A DNA stretch of 64,000 bases from Aquimarina sp. TRL1 (GCF_013365535.1 NZ_CP053590.1:4578501-4642500), one strand, 5' to 3'. Counted from the stretch's first letter, positions 26,541-36,188 are shown. Program-made: numbers and translations. The notes: generated by a model from the sequence alone, not told the origin.

Positions 26541-26834
26541 TTAAAGTGAAATAACGCCCTCTACTTTTGAGGTCACTTCTTTGTATTTTGATATAACGTG
26601 ATCTGCATCTTTCAGCTTTACCTGGATTGATACACTTGTATACTTTCCGTTCTTTGACTTTTTAGTAGAGATAATAGCCCCCATATTATCAAAAATATGC
26701 TCTACTTGCTTGATCTTATCAGTTGTAGTAGGAACGATAAACTTATATAGATATACACTGGGCCACTCAGAAGTATCTTCTAGCTGTGCCTTTAATTTTT
26801 TGTAAAACTCCTCGCTGTTCGGGGTATTGCTCAT
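26541..26834 (-). CDS. DUF493 family protein (YbeD-like)
   Basis: 97 aa. FYKKLKAQLEDTSEWPSVYLYKFIVP and GKYTSVSIQVKLKDADHVI match DUF493, an ACT-like alpha/beta fold found across bacteria. Function unknown. A TATATTTG element lies 17-24 bases before its ATG on the minus strand. Confidence 0.9.
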   Translation of the reverse strand: MSNTPNSEEFYKKLKAQLEDTSEWPSVYLYKFIVPTTTDKIKQVEHIFDNMGAIISTKKSKNGKYTSVSIQVKLKDADHVISKYKEVTSKVEGVISL

Positions 26835-26850
26835 GCACTCTTTTTTTTGT

Positions 26851-26858
26851 CAAATATA
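26851..26858 (-). promoter_or_regulatory. -7 element of the DUF493 promoter
   Basis: CAAATATA on the plus strand is TATATTTG on the minus strand, just upstream of the DUF493 ATG at 26834. Confidence 0.5.
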
Positions 26859-26967
26859 CGTGTTCTTAACGTATTTACAGAATACAAAATATACTAATTG
26901 GTATAATGAATAAGGGAATATTTTTAAAATCACTTTTAAATTGCGAAATTTGCACAAATTGAAACCC

Positions 26968-27504
26968 TTGATTACGAAGAAAATTGTAATAACCGGAGGT
27001 CCATCTACCGGTAAGACTACTATTATTAATCATCTGGAAACCAAAGGTAAGACCTGCTATCACGAGATCTCCAGAGCTATTACCCTGGAAGCTCAAAAGC
27101 AAAATATTGAGCAATTATTCCTGGAGGATCCTACGCTTTTTAGTCAAAAACTACTCGAAGGCAGAATTGATCAATTCCTGGACGCAGCACAAAAAGAAAC
27201 TTCCTGCATTTTTATGGATCGGGGAATTCCGGATGTCATCGCCTACATGAATTATATCAACCAGTCAAACCCTAAAAAGTTTATAGAAGCTTGCGACTTA
27301 TATAAATACGATATGATTTTTCTATTACCTCCATGGAAAGAAATTCACATCACAGATAATGAGCGATATGAAAATTTTGATCAGGCAATCGAAATTCACG
27401 AACACTTATTAGAAACCTACAATTCTTTATCCTACGATTGTATAGAAGTTCCTACAGGGACTGTCGAAGAACGATGTGATTTTATTTTAAACAAGTCTAT
27501 GTAA
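26968..27504 (+). CDS. AAA-type ATPase/kinase-like P-loop protein (AAA_28, NadR-like)
   Basis: About 178 aa. Walker A is GGPSTGKTT; CIFMDRGIPDVIAYM is the Walker B-like acceptor-binding segment typical of AAA_28 proteins; YENFDQAIEIHEHLLETY follows. There is no ATG: TTG codons at 26941, 26950, 26959 and 26968 are possible starts. GAAATTTG at 26945-26952 resembles a -7 element, which favours the latest TTG (26968, LITKKIVITGG). Function unknown, probably a small-molecule or nucleoside kinase-like NTPase. 12 bases before recQ, so likely an operon. Confidence 0.8.
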   Translation: MITKKIVITGGPSTGKTTIINHLETKGKTCYHEISRAITLEAQKQNIEQLFLEDPTLFSQKLLEGRIDQFLDAAQKETSCIFMDRGIPDVIAYMNYINQSNPKKFIEACDLYKYDMIFLLPPWKEIHITDNERYENFDQAIEIHEHLLETYNSLSYDCIEVPTGTVEERCDFILNKSM

Positions 27505-27516
27505 TTCCTGAAAACG

Positions 27517-29409
27517 ATGAGTACTTCCTTAAAAATATTGCAAGAGTTTTGGGAATACGACCGCTTCAGACCGTTACAAGAAGCTATTATTACAGCTGTT
27601 TTAGAAGGGAATGACACATTTGCGCTCATGCCTACAGGGGGAGGAAAATCTATTTGCTTTCAGGTACCTGCTATGCAAAAAGAGGGAATCTGTATTGTCA
27701 TTTCACCACTGATTGCTTTAATGCAGGATCAGGTAGCTCAGTTGCGTAAAAAAGGCATTAAAGCCCTGGCACTTCCCAGTGGGATAAAATACGAGGAACT
27801 GGACACCGCACTGGACAATTGCATCTATGGGAATTATAAATTCCTATACCTTTCTCCGGAGAGATTACAGCAAGATATTGTCCAGGAACGTATCAAACTC
27901 ATGAATGTCAACCTGATTGCGATTGACGAGGCACATTGTATCTCTCAATGGGGACATGATTTCAGACCTGCTTACTTAAAAATTAAGCTTCTCAGAATAT
28001 TACACCCTACCACTCCAATTATAGCACTGACTGCATCCGCAACTCCTTCTGTACGTACTGATATTATTAAAGAACTGGATTTGTTCGATCCCAAAGTTTT
28101 TAAAAAATCCTTTTTTAGAGAAAACCTGTCCTATTTAGTATACAATTCACTGGATAAGAAATATTCTGTAGAAAAAATATTACGGAAACATCCAGGTCCT
28201 TCTATTATTTATTTGAGAAACAGAAAAGCTGTAAAAGAATTTTCTGATCACCTCAATCAGGCAGGGCTTCTAAGTACATATTATCACGGAGGGATTGAAA
28301 CTGCCGAAAAAAACAAACGCTTTGCCCAATGGATGCAGGAAGAAATCCCGATAATGGTTGCCACCAATGCATTTGGAATGGGAATTGACAAAGCCAATGT
28401 CCGAACCGTTATTCACTGTCATCTTCCGGAAAGTATCGAAAGTTATTTTCAGGAAGCCGGAAGAGCTGGAAGAGATCAAAAAAAAGCATATGCATATTTG
28501 CTAAAAAGTGACCATGACATCGCACGGGTCAAAGATCAATTTATCAATGTATTGCCTGATATCAGCTTTGTAAAACATGTATACAGAAAACTCTGTAATT
28601 ATTTTCAGGTTTCCTATGGAGAAGGAGAACAGACAAAACATAATTTCTATTATACTAACTTTTGCAAAACCTATCAATTAAACCCGCTACTAGTCTTTAA
28701 TACCCTGCAATCACTCGATCGATGTGGAATTCTTCGGTTTACGCAGCACTACTCCAAGAAAACAGCAATCCACATTACTGTTACCGGGAATCAGTTATTA
28801 AGTTACCTACACACAAATGCTGAACATGCACTTATCACCAAGGCAATTCTAAGAACCTATACCGGTGTTTTTGAAGGAGAAGTACCCATCAATATTTCGC
28901 ATATTGCATCTCGTACCCATAAAACAGAACAAGAGGTAGTACACACTTTACAACATTTGGAAAAAGCAGCGCTTATTCATTTTAGCTATAATGAGACCGA
29001 TGCCGAAATCATTTTTTTAGTTCCCAGAGAAGATGACCGTACCATCAACAGAGTCAGCTCCTACATCTCCGAACAAACAGCTGCCAAAATTAAAAAAGTA
29101 CAATCCATCATTCAATATATTCAGAATGATTCTATTTGCAGAAGTCAGCAACTATTAGCTTACTTTGGAGAAGACGACTCCCAACACTGTGGTATATGTA
29201 GCAACTGTCTAGCCAAACACACAATTTCCAAAAACACGAAAGAAATTAAGGAACAAATCCTATTTTTACTTCAGGAAAAAGAACGCTCTTCCCGGGAACT
29301 GACCGATCAATTAGGAATCGAAACTTCGGAAATCCTGAATTGTATTCAGGAACTGGTTTCAGAAGGGGTACTTATTATCAATTCTAACAACAAATATCAA
29401 TTAGCATAA
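27517..29409 (+). CDS. recQ: RecQ-family ATP-dependent DNA helicase
   Basis: 630 aa. 3'-5' DNA helicase for repair and recombination. Motif I is MPTGGGKSICF (Lys44), motif II is IDEAHCISQWGHDFRP (about residues 135-150, including the RecQ aromatic loop), and motif VI is QEAGRAGRD. A zinc-binding set follows (CRSQQLLAYFGED, CGICSNC), then a short winged-helix end. It lacks the extended HRDC domain of E. coli RecQ; this is the shorter Bacteroidota form that commonly sits next to fmt. Seven bases separate it from fmt. Confidence 0.92.
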   Translation: MSTSLKILQEFWEYDRFRPLQEAIITAVLEGNDTFALMPTGGGKSICFQVPAMQKEGICIVISPLIALMQDQVAQLRKKGIKALALPSGIKYEELDTALDNCIYGNYKFLYLSPERLQQDIVQERIKLMNVNLIAIDEAHCISQWGHDFRPAYLKIKLLRILHPTTPIIALTASATPSVRTDIIKELDLFDPKVFKKSFFRENLSYLVYNSLDKKYSVEKILRKHPGPSIIYLRNRKAVKEFSDHLNQAGLLSTYYHGGIETAEKNKRFAQWMQEEIPIMVATNAFGMGIDKANVRTVIHCHLPESIESYFQEAGRAGRDQKKAYAYLLKSDHDIARVKDQFINVLPDISFVKHVYRKLCNYFQVSYGEGEQTKHNFYYTNFCKTYQLNPLLVFNTLQSLDRCGILRFTQHYSKKTAIHITVTGNQLLSYLHTNAEHALITKAILRTYTGVFEGEVPINISHIASRTHKTEQEVVHTLQHLEKAALIHFSYNETDAEIIFLVPREDDRTINRVSSYISEQTAAKIKKVQSIIQYIQNDSICRSQQLLAYFGEDDSQHCGICSNCLAKHTISKNTKEIKEQILFLLQEKERSSRELTDQLGIETSEILNCIQELVSEGVLIINSNNKYQLA

Positions 29410-29416
29410 AGCATCT

Positions 29417-30364
29417 ATGAACACATTACGTATTTTATTCATGGGAACTCCTGATTTTGCAGTGGAAACACTCAAAACGATTATCGCTCACCAGTATGAG
29501 GTTGTGGGAGTTATCACCGCACCTGACAAACCTGCAGGAAGAGGAAGAAAACTCAACGCATCTGCTGTTAAGAAATACGCCCAGTCACAATCGCTTAAGG
29601 TATTACAACCTACCAATCTAAAAGACGAGCACTTTATTCAGGAGCTTCGTGAGCTAGATGCCAACCTTGCTGTCGTTGTCGCTTTCAGAATGCTCCCCAA
29701 AGTAGTTTGGGATATGCCGGCATACGGAACCTTTAATCTCCATGCTTCTTTGCTTCCCGATTACAGAGGTGCCGCTCCTATCAACTGGGCGATCATCAAT
29801 GGAGAAACAACCACAGGAAATACGACCTTTTTTATAGACGAGAAAATCGATACTGGTCATATTATCCTTCAGGAAGCAGTCTCTATTCAGGAAACTGATA
29901 CCGCAGGGGATTTACACGATACATTAATGGTACAGGGAGCAGGACTGGTTATCAAAACTCTTCAGGCTATAGAAAGAGGTACAGTAACTACCACCCCACA
30001 ACCCATGAATGAAAACCCAAAAACAGCGTATAAACTACATCGGGATAATACCCGAATAAACTGGGAGCAACCAATAGACATCATCTACAATCTAATCAGA
30101 GGACTCAGTCCTTACCCTTCTGCCTGGACTTTATTATCTAATAAAGAAACAGAAGTAGCTGTTAAGATACGTCAGGTAACCAAAGAATATGCAGACCATA
30201 CACACACCAATGGAATCATTATTGTAGCCAATAACAAAATCAAGGTTGCCGTCACAGGAGGGTATATAATTATCAACATCTTACAACTTCCTGGAAAAAA
30301 AGCCATGGAATCAAAAGCATTATTAAATGGATATCATTTTGATGAAAATGCCAAAATGATATAA
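29417..30364 (+). CDS. fmt: Methionyl-tRNA formyltransferase
   Basis: 315 aa. Formylates initiator Met-tRNA using 10-formyl-THF. FMGTPDFAVETL at the start, ITAPDKPAGRGRKL, and the catalytic loop NLHASLLPDYRGAAPINWAII (Asn, His and the later Asp in the ETDTAGDLHD segment) are intact. Third gene of the AAA ATPase-recQ-fmt unit. Confidence 0.95.
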   Translation: MNTLRILFMGTPDFAVETLKTIIAHQYEVVGVITAPDKPAGRGRKLNASAVKKYAQSQSLKVLQPTNLKDEHFIQELRELDANLAVVVAFRMLPKVVWDMPAYGTFNLHASLLPDYRGAAPINWAIINGETTTGNTTFFIDEKIDTGHIILQEAVSIQETDTAGDLHDTLMVQGAGLVIKTLQAIERGTVTTTPQPMNENPKTAYKLHRDNTRINWEQPIDIIYNLIRGLSPYPSAWTLLSNKETEVAVKIRQVTKEYADHTHTNGIIIVANNKIKVAVTGGYIIINILQLPGKKAMESKALLNGYHFDENAKMI

Positions 30365-30466
30365 AGCCTATATTACAAGTTTATTAGGAAATTACTAAAA
30401 ACCTTAATTGTTTATTAACAATCTATCCTAGTTATCAACAAAACCTTGTATTTACTGGGGTAATCC

Positions 30467-30496
30467 TTGCACAAATGAGAATTCCGTATAAATTTG
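30467..30496 (+). promoter_or_regulatory. Promoter of the HU gene
   Basis: TTG at 30467-30469, 19-base spacer, TAAATTTG at 30489-30496: an exact fit to the flavobacterial TTG-N19-TAnnTTTG promoter. Confidence 0.75.
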
Positions 30497-30549
30497 TAGA
30501 GCATTTAATAAAAATTGGTTTAACCAACAATTAATTTAAAAATAGAATT

Positions 30550-30822
30550 ATGAACAAAACAGAATTAATCGATGCAATGGCAGCTGACGCTGGAATTACT
30601 AAAGCAGCAGCTAAAAAAGCTTTAGAATCTTTCTTAGGTAATGTAGAAGGATCTCTAAAAAAAGGTGATCGTGTTTCTTTAGTTGGATTCGGATCTTGGT
30701 CAGTTTCTAAAAGAGCTGCAAGAGAAGGAAGAAACCCTCAGACTGGGAAAACTATCAAGATAGCTGCTAAAAACGTTGTGAAGTTCAAAGCTGGTGCAGA
30801 TTTACAAAATTCAGTAAACTAG
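30550..30822 (+). CDS. HU-family DNA-binding protein
   Basis: 90 aa, full HU length. MNKTELIDAMAADAGITKAAAKKALESFL and the DNA-binding arm GFGSWSVSKRAAREGRNPQTGK are textbook HU/IHF features. A histone-like nucleoid protein that bends DNA non-specifically. Own strong promoter and terminator, so monocistronic and probably highly expressed. Confidence 0.95.
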   Translation: MNKTELIDAMAADAGITKAAAKKALESFLGNVEGSLKKGDRVSLVGFGSWSVSKRAAREGRNPQTGKTIKIAAKNVVKFKAGADLQNSVN

Positions 30823-30845
30823 TCAGTTAATTTATGATATTATAG

Positions 30846-30874
30846 AAAAAGCCCCTCCAAAGGGGCTTTTTTTT
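30846..30874 (+). terminator. Terminator of the HU gene
   Basis: AAAAAGCCCCT / AGGGGCTTTTT stem, 4-base loop and T tract, 24 bases after the stop. Confidence 0.9.
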
Positions 30875-30956
30875 ATTCAAAACTATACAAAAAAATATAA
30901 CAACTTCTTTGATTTTTAGAAATAATTAACTAGTTTAGAATAAACATTGACCTCAT

Positions 30957-31517
30957 ATGATATCCCTCCAACCAGAAAAAGGCCATTTATTAATCGCAGA
31001 ACCTTCCATTTTAGGAGACGCTTCCTTTAACAGGTCTGTGGTGCTATTAGCGGATCATGGGAATCAGGGATCTATTGGTTTTATTATGAATAAACCCATG
31101 GGATATTTCTTATCAGACCTGATTCCTGAAATAGAAAAAGAATTTACTGTATACAAAGGTGGTCCTGTAGAGCAGGACAACCTATACTTTATACATAAAA
31201 TTCCTGACTTGATTCCCAATAGTGTCGAGATTTCCTGTGGTATCTACTGGGGTGGAGACTTTACTATTGTTTCTAAGCTTATTATTGAAGGTAAAATAAC
31301 CCCTAATGAAATTCAGTTTTTTCTGGGATATTCCGGATGGGATGCGCATCAGTTAAGTGAAGAATTAGAGGCAAATTCCTGGGTTATTGTAGAAAACAAC
31401 TATAAAATGAATATTATAGGAAAATCCTATGAAACCTTCTGGAAAGAAAAAATGGTAGAACTTGGCGGAGAATATCTTATTTGGTCCAATTCTCCCGAAG
31501 ATCCCAGTTTTAATTAA
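30957..31517 (+). CDS. YqgE/AlgH family protein
   Basis: 186 aa. LQPEKGHLLIAEPSILGD, FNRSVVLLADH, GSIGFIMNKP and FLGYSGWDAHQLSEELE match the YqgE/AlgH (DUF179) family. Cytoplasmic protein of unclear function. Its stop overlaps by 4 bases the stop of the convergent aminotransferase gene. Confidence 0.92.
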   Translation: MISLQPEKGHLLIAEPSILGDASFNRSVVLLADHGNQGSIGFIMNKPMGYFLSDLIPEIEKEFTVYKGGPVEQDNLYFIHKIPDLIPNSVEISCGIYWGGDFTIVSKLIIEGKITPNEIQFFLGYSGWDAHQLSEELEANSWVIVENNYKMNIIGKSYETFWKEKMVELGGEYLIWSNSPEDPSFN

Positions 31518-32362
31518 TTCCCCAATCGTATTTTCGTATTCAGAATTCCTAACAAGCGTTTACTTACCTTTACTTCGAATTCTTTCTTCCTGAACTTGGT
31601 AATTGGTCTGATTCCCTGAATCACATTGGTAATAAACAACTCATCTGCTTTCTGTAACTCAAAAGGAGAAACAGAAGCTTCTTCCAGCTGATATTCCGGT
31701 AATTTTTCCAGAATGCGTAACAACTGTGTTCTCAGTATTCCTTTCAAACAACCATCTGCAATCGGAGGTGTTTTGATAACATTGCCTTTTACTACAAATA
31801 AATTCCCATTCAGAGCTTCGATCACCATTTTATGATGATTCAGTAACAAACAATTACCAAAACCATTTTCCTGGGCAAAAACTCCTCCTAATACATTGAC
31901 AATTTTATTATTTGATTTCAGGGTTGATAAGATATCTGCAATGACATAATGATCTTTAAATAAAGCTACCTCATATGCTTCATTGGTAATTGTATAAAAA
32001 GGAGTGGTCACTGCAGCACTCGTCATCACATATTCGATTTCATTAGAAGTGGGCGTATATAAACCTCCGGCTTTTCTGCTTACAATAATCTTCACGCGGG
32101 CAGCAGCCGTATGGTGTTCATTCTCAGTGATAAGCTTGGTAATTTCTTCCTGTAGAAACTCAGGAGTAAAACTCATAGGGATTTGCATTCTCATAATTCT
32201 CATAGAAGCCATTAGTCTAAAGTAATGATCCTCCCAAAAAAGAATTTTTCCTGCATTTACACGTATGGTTTCAAAAACAGCATCTCCATAGGCATATCCG
32301 CGATTATCTACCGTTAATGATGCCTCATGATCATTCCATAATGTTCCGTTAATATTGATCAT
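31514..32362 (-). CDS. Class IV aminotransferase (PabC/Ilv-like PLP enzyme)
   Basis: 282 aa, fold type IV. NGTLWNDHEASLTVDNRGYAYGDAVFETIRV is the family opening, with the PLP Lys expected in LSTLKSNNKIVNVLGG. GCLKGILRTQLLRIL and ITNVIQGIRPI are also typical. Either 4-amino-4-deoxychorismate lyase (folate path) or a branched-chain-type aminotransferase; the short length and isolated setting favour a PabC-like enzyme, without proof. Confidence 0.85.
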   Translation of the reverse strand: MININGTLWNDHEASLTVDNRGYAYGDAVFETIRVNAGKILFWEDHYFRLMASMRIMRMQIPMSFTPEFLQEEITKLITENEHHTAAARVKIIVSRKAGGLYTPTSNEIEYVMTSAAVTTPFYTITNEAYEVALFKDHYVIADILSTLKSNNKIVNVLGGVFAQENGFGNCLLLNHHKMVIEALNGNLFVVKGNVIKTPPIADGCLKGILRTQLLRILEKLPEYQLEEASVSPFELQKADELFITNVIQGIRPITKFRKKEFEVKVSKRLLGILNTKIRLGN

Positions 32363-32399
32363 AAAAAAACCCCTTAATTAGTTTAATAATTATCGGGGG

Positions 32400-32407
32400 C
32401 AAATATA
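32400..32407 (-). promoter_or_regulatory. -7 element of the class IV aminotransferase promoter
   Basis: TATATTTG on the minus strand, 38 bases before the ATG, overlapping the gap after the START-like gene. Confidence 0.45.
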
Positions 32408-32428
32408 CATTTTTTTATAGCATAGAAA

Positions 32429-32821
32429 TTAGGCTGAACCTAAAACATGTTTTAAGTTACTAATCATGTTTTCCCATAGCATTTTATTTTCTTCCATTTC
32501 ATCCTCTTCGGTATGATCAGTAATCATCAGAGAAACATCTTTTGTAATTTCATCAACCTGAATCCTCATTTCGAAAAAATAATCATTTCCTTCTTCTTCA
32601 TCCTCAACCCACTTAAATTTCACCTTCTCTCCTGCTTTCTTACTCAATAATTTAGCTGCTTCTTCAGAATCATCCCATATAAAAGTAAATAGCTCTCCAC
32701 GAGAATTTACATTATCTGCAAACCATTCCGAAAGCCCGGATGGTGTAGAAATATATTGAAATAATAATTGCGGCGAAGAATGCACCACAAATTCAAGCTC
32801 ATATTTAATCTTTTCAGCCAT
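32429..32821 (-). CDS. START-like (SRPBCC/AHSA1) domain protein
   Basis: 130 aa acidic cytoplasmic protein. ELEFVVHSSPQLLFQYISTPSGLSEWFADNV is the AHSA1/START-like opening; the EDEEEGNDYFFEMR segment and an acidic EEDEMEEN patch follow. Universal in flavobacteria, function unknown. Confidence 0.88.
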   Translation of the reverse strand: MAEKIKYELEFVVHSSPQLLFQYISTPSGLSEWFADNVNSRGELFTFIWDDSEEAAKLLSKKAGEKVKFKWVEDEEEGNDYFFEMRIQVDEITKDVSLMITDHTEEDEMEENKMLWENMISNLKHVLGSA

Positions 32822-32904
32822 ATTATAATTTGTTAGAATGCCAATATATACATTAATTACCGACTTTAAAAGTATTTAAAACAAAATAATTTTTCAATTA
32901 TTAT

Positions 32905-32934
32905 TTGCACGATTGTTTTTTGTTTTTATATTTG
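32905..32934 (+). promoter_or_regulatory. Promoter of tRNA-Met
   Basis: TTG at 32905-32907, 19-base spacer, TATATTTG at 32927-32934, 38 bases before the tRNA. Confidence 0.8.
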
Positions 32935-32972
32935 CACCCGCGTTACCGAAACAACGGCAAACAAACGGAAAT

Positions 32973-33046
32973 GGCGAGATAGCTCAGTTGGTTAGAGCGT
33001 CGGATTCATAACCCGGAGGTCACGGGTTCAACTCCCGTTCTCGCTA
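32973..33046 (+). tRNA. tRNA-Met (anticodon CAT)
   Basis: Cloverleaf of 74 bases: acceptor GGCGAGA with TCTCGCT (first pair G-T), D arm GCTC...GAGC, anticodon loop TTCATAA, T arm ACGGG-TTCAACT-CCCGT, discriminator A, no encoded CCA. The last anticodon-stem pair is A opposite C. CAT could also mark a lysidine-modified Ile tRNA; the body looks like elongator Met. Confidence 0.93.
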
Positions 33047-33048
33047 CT

Positions 33049-33078
33049 AAAAACCTCTTGAAATCAAGAGGTTTTTTT
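33049..33078 (+). terminator. Terminator of tRNA-Met
   Basis: AAAAACCTCTTGA / TCAAGAGGTTTTT stem with a 2-base loop and T tract directly after the tRNA. Confidence 0.9.
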
Positions 33079-33295
33079 ATATCTATACACAACCTTCCTC
33101 CTCCTCTGATAACATCCTACACAACAAGTATTTAAACAATATTCCACCTTACTAAATCATTATCAATAATTACTTTTTACATCCTTTTGTCATCTATTTT
33201 ATGTAGGTTTAGATCATGTCAAGTATTCGGATATAGTAACATTTGTACCTTTTGATACATTGTATACTGTACTATTTCACTAACTTTAATACTAT

Positions 33296-34231
33296 ATGGA
33301 AGTAATCTACATCATCTCTATTGTCGCATTTGTAATCATCATTCTTTATAATTTATTTGTGACCAGTGCGAATCTTTTCTCTATTATTTCTTTTTGTTTT
33401 AAAATTAATTCGGTAGCACATTACTGGAGTGATGTCAAAAAAGCCAATGTACATGCCAGGTCTATCTACAGTACCATTATAGGGCTCGTCATCGCATTAA
33501 TCGCTTATCTCATTATCAGTCCTGTCATTTTTTTTAGAAAATACCTGTTTAGCACTAAATCAGGCACCGATTATTTTAGTAATGTTCAAAAAGATAAGAT
33601 TCTTCTTTTTGTACAGCATCTCAAAGAAAGTCTTCCCAAGGCTACACAATACAATTATCAGATTCCCCTTGATAAACTATTAGAAGGAATACCACCTAAC
33701 ACTACATTAAATCAGCAGTTACAGCTTATCGCAGATAAGATGTGTGTACATTTATTACTAGATAAACCCATCAAGGTAATGACAATTAATACTGTTGATG
33801 CCGGAAAATTTGAGCATATCAATGGGATGAATTGTATTTTTATCAATGGAGACCAATCAAAGCATAATATCCACCAAAAATACGCCATCCTGGCGCATGA
33901 AATTACTCATTACTACTTAGAACATCACAATATCAGAATGGCAAATACCAACGAAAATGAATTTCTTACAGAAATCTGTGCTGTTTATGTAGGATTCGGT
34001 TTTATCATGTTGGATGGGTATGATTATGTAAAGACCGCAGATCAATATAATAAGGTTGGCTATGTAGATGCTAAGGTCTTACTAGAAGCGATTATACAAG
34101 TAGCTTATGTTCGTAGACAAAACCCATTTCACATTGTCAAAAATCTGGGTATTCCTACTCGTTTTATTGCCAGAATAAAACTAAAAGCACTTATACAGGA
34201 GTATAAAGCTTTTCAAAAGAAAAAGCAATAA
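33296..34231 (+). CDS. Membrane-anchored HEXXH zinc metallopeptidase-like protein
   Basis: 311 aa. Two N-terminal hydrophobic segments (about residues 2-35 and 55-80) anchor it. The C-terminal half has AHEITHYYLEHHN (His201-Glu202-x2-His205) and, about 20 residues later, NENEFLTEICAVYVGFG, where a Glu can be the third zinc ligand as in gluzincin-type peptidases. Substrate unknown. Isolated gene between the tRNA and the leucine-rich lipoprotein. No clear family name recognised. Confidence 0.72.
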   Translation: MEVIYIISIVAFVIIILYNLFVTSANLFSIISFCFKINSVAHYWSDVKKANVHARSIYSTIIGLVIALIAYLIISPVIFFRKYLFSTKSGTDYFSNVQKDKILLFVQHLKESLPKATQYNYQIPLDKLLEGIPPNTTLNQQLQLIADKMCVHLLLDKPIKVMTINTVDAGKFEHINGMNCIFINGDQSKHNIHQKYAILAHEITHYYLEHHNIRMANTNENEFLTEICAVYVGFGFIMLDGYDYVKTADQYNKVGYVDAKVLLEAIIQVAYVRRQNPFHIVKNLGIPTRFIARIKLKALIQEYKAFQKKKQ

Positions 34232-34307
34232 TCGCGGTACTAACACACCTATATTTCATAGTTTATAATCCCTATGAAATATAGGGGCGTATTTTATTAG
34301 TAGCCGA

Positions 34308-35879
34308 TTACATACTACAATTTCCATTCTTTAAATCATCTAAAGACGGATCAAACTGATTCGCAGTTATAATATGATCCGAAGGGAAGTTATTTGCTGC
34401 TAAGGTCGTTACACCACAAAAATCACTCAATTGATCATTATATTGTATATATACAGCCTTCCCTACAGTGGTTAACCGATTGAGCCCATCTAATGATTGT
34501 AAGGAAGTATTTCTATCGATAATCAGTGTTTCCGTTACTTCTTCCAGCTTTGATAAACCTGATAAAGAGTATAGTGCTGGATTCTCTCCTATTTCCAGTC
34601 CTGATACAGAGATAACCTTCCCAAACCCATCTATCTTTTCTAATTTTTCATTCTGTTCTATAACTACTTTCCCATTAATTTGTGTAACATTATGTAAGCC
34701 TTCTAAATTAGGTAATGACGGGTTCTTACGAATATTGACCACAGTTGACTCTTTCGAGAAAGCTGATAAAGTAGTTACATTGCGCAATCCATTCAGGGAG
34801 TTCAACGCGGGATTCTCATTAATATCAACATACGTCAGGGAAGTAATTTTATTTAATGCATCTATTTCTAGAAGGTTTTCGTTACTCCATATCTGTATTC
34901 CCTCTTCTATGGTTTCTAAATTCTCAATCCCTTCTAAGCTCATCATTGATTGGTTACTATTAACCAGAAGGCGATCAATTTCTTTTAAGCCTTCTAACCC
35001 TTTTAAGTTTTTTAACTGGGGGTTCCCAAAAACCTGAACACTGCGCCCTGTTGTGGTAATATTATGCAATCCCTGCAGATCTATCAATGCGCTATTACTA
35101 CCTATTTCTATAAACCCTCGCAAAGAAGTAATCTTGGAGAAACAATTAACATTGGTAAGCAGCGGATTGGAAGACACTCGTATCGATTCTATTGAGTTGA
35201 GATTCGCCAGGGCAGAAATATCTTCCAGCATCGCATTATCATATACTACACAAACCTTTACTGTAGTGACATTCTGTAGCCCTTCCAGCGTCTTTAAGGC
35301 ATCATTTTTTACTACCTGCAAATTCCCGGTGATTGTTTTCAAACTTGATAAAGCAGCTATATCCGTAATCTTATCCCCTTCCTCTGTATATCCGATATGT
35401 AAATTTCCGGCAATCGTATTGTATTTATTCGCTGCAAATGCATCTACTTCTTCCTGAGTCTTCAGATTTACTTCTCCTGAGAACACCTCTTCTTCATCCT
35501 TGATCTGTATATTGATCTTACTTTCCTTTTGTGCTGTTCCGTTAGCTACTTTTACAACTCCTGTAATCGTAGTAGTCACCTCATAATCATATATGGTTTT
35601 GTTTTTTACATATATCTTTCCGGTACTTTCTTCAATTGTAAAAGCATCTGTTATGCTTTGAGAAATGATCGAGAATTTCACTTTTCCCTGATTTGTACTT
35701 CCTGTAACCATTCCGATCAATGCTCCTTCCTCCGGATTCTCTTTAATCGAAAAAGACATATCCTCTGTCGTTACTGTAATCGAAACCTCCTGATCTTCTA
35801 CTGAATTATCATCACTACACGAAACCACTACCAGCAACCCTATCAACAGCCCCCACAAATGTATTTTTTTTTCCAACAT
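34308..35879 (-). CDS. Surface lipoprotein with cadherin-like domain and leucine-rich/receptor-L repeats
   Basis: 523 aa. Lipoprotein signal ending LLVVVSC (Cys21). Residues about 30-125 look like a cadherin/CHU-type beta domain (FSIKENPEEGALIGMVTGST, IYVKNKTIYDYE). From 150 on are repeats of the type ITGNLQVVKNDALKTLEGLQNV, LKEIDRLLVNSNQSMMSLEG, like receptor L-domain leucine-rich repeats of 22-25 residues. Probably an outer-membrane exposed binding protein. Diverges from the hybrid two-component gene; the shared 309-base region holds one of the two 70-base direct repeats. Confidence 0.8.
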   Translation of the reverse strand: MLEKKIHLWGLLIGLLVVVSCSDDNSVEDQEVSITVTTEDMSFSIKENPEEGALIGMVTGSTNQGKVKFSIISQSITDAFTIEESTGKIYVKNKTIYDYEVTTTITGVVKVANGTAQKESKINIQIKDEEEVFSGEVNLKTQEEVDAFAANKYNTIAGNLHIGYTEEGDKITDIAALSSLKTITGNLQVVKNDALKTLEGLQNVTTVKVCVVYDNAMLEDISALANLNSIESIRVSSNPLLTNVNCFSKITSLRGFIEIGSNSALIDLQGLHNITTTGRSVQVFGNPQLKNLKGLEGLKEIDRLLVNSNQSMMSLEGIENLETIEEGIQIWSNENLLEIDALNKITSLTYVDINENPALNSLNGLRNVTTLSAFSKESTVVNIRKNPSLPNLEGLHNVTQINGKVVIEQNEKLEKIDGFGKVISVSGLEIGENPALYSLSGLSKLEEVTETLIIDRNTSLQSLDGLNRLTTVGKAVYIQYNDQLSDFCGVTTLAANNFPSDHIITANQFDPSLDDLKNGNCSM

Positions 35880-36188
35880 ATTTTTTTAATTACAATCTAT
35901 AGTATAATTGTCACAACAAAACAAAATGTTACTATAGCATTCCTTTTTTGACGAGCTAAAGATACATTAATCAACCAATTAACAAAGAAGTTTTATCAAC
36001 GGTCGTATTAAAGTTACAATTACCTAATAAGCTTTCTGAGTTTACATTACTCAGCGTGCGTGTAGATAAAAAAACTCTTATATTTTAGTATCTTTATAAC
36101 AATTATAAGTATTGTACGAACCTTTGTTACAATGGTTATAGCTATTATGTCCGTGAGCGTATATAATTGTACTCAAATTCTATACTAA
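35880..36188. other. Divergent intergenic region with direct-repeat copy
   Basis: Between divergent genes. Holds the repeat at 35923-35997 (AAAATGTTACTAT-GCATTCC) and TTGTTACAATGG at about 36124. No clear TAnnTTTG promoter could be assigned. Confidence 0.5.
35923..35997 (+). repeat. 70-base direct repeat, left copy
   Basis: First 28 bases match the copy at 45541 with one substitution and one extra T; the rest matches more loosely (CTAA..AT...ATCAATCA...AAAGAAG). Confidence 0.65.

Noticed and set aside
34468..35457. Two long plus-strand frames opposite the leucine-rich lipoprotein
   Set aside because: Antisense shadows created by the repeat codon pattern of the real gene.
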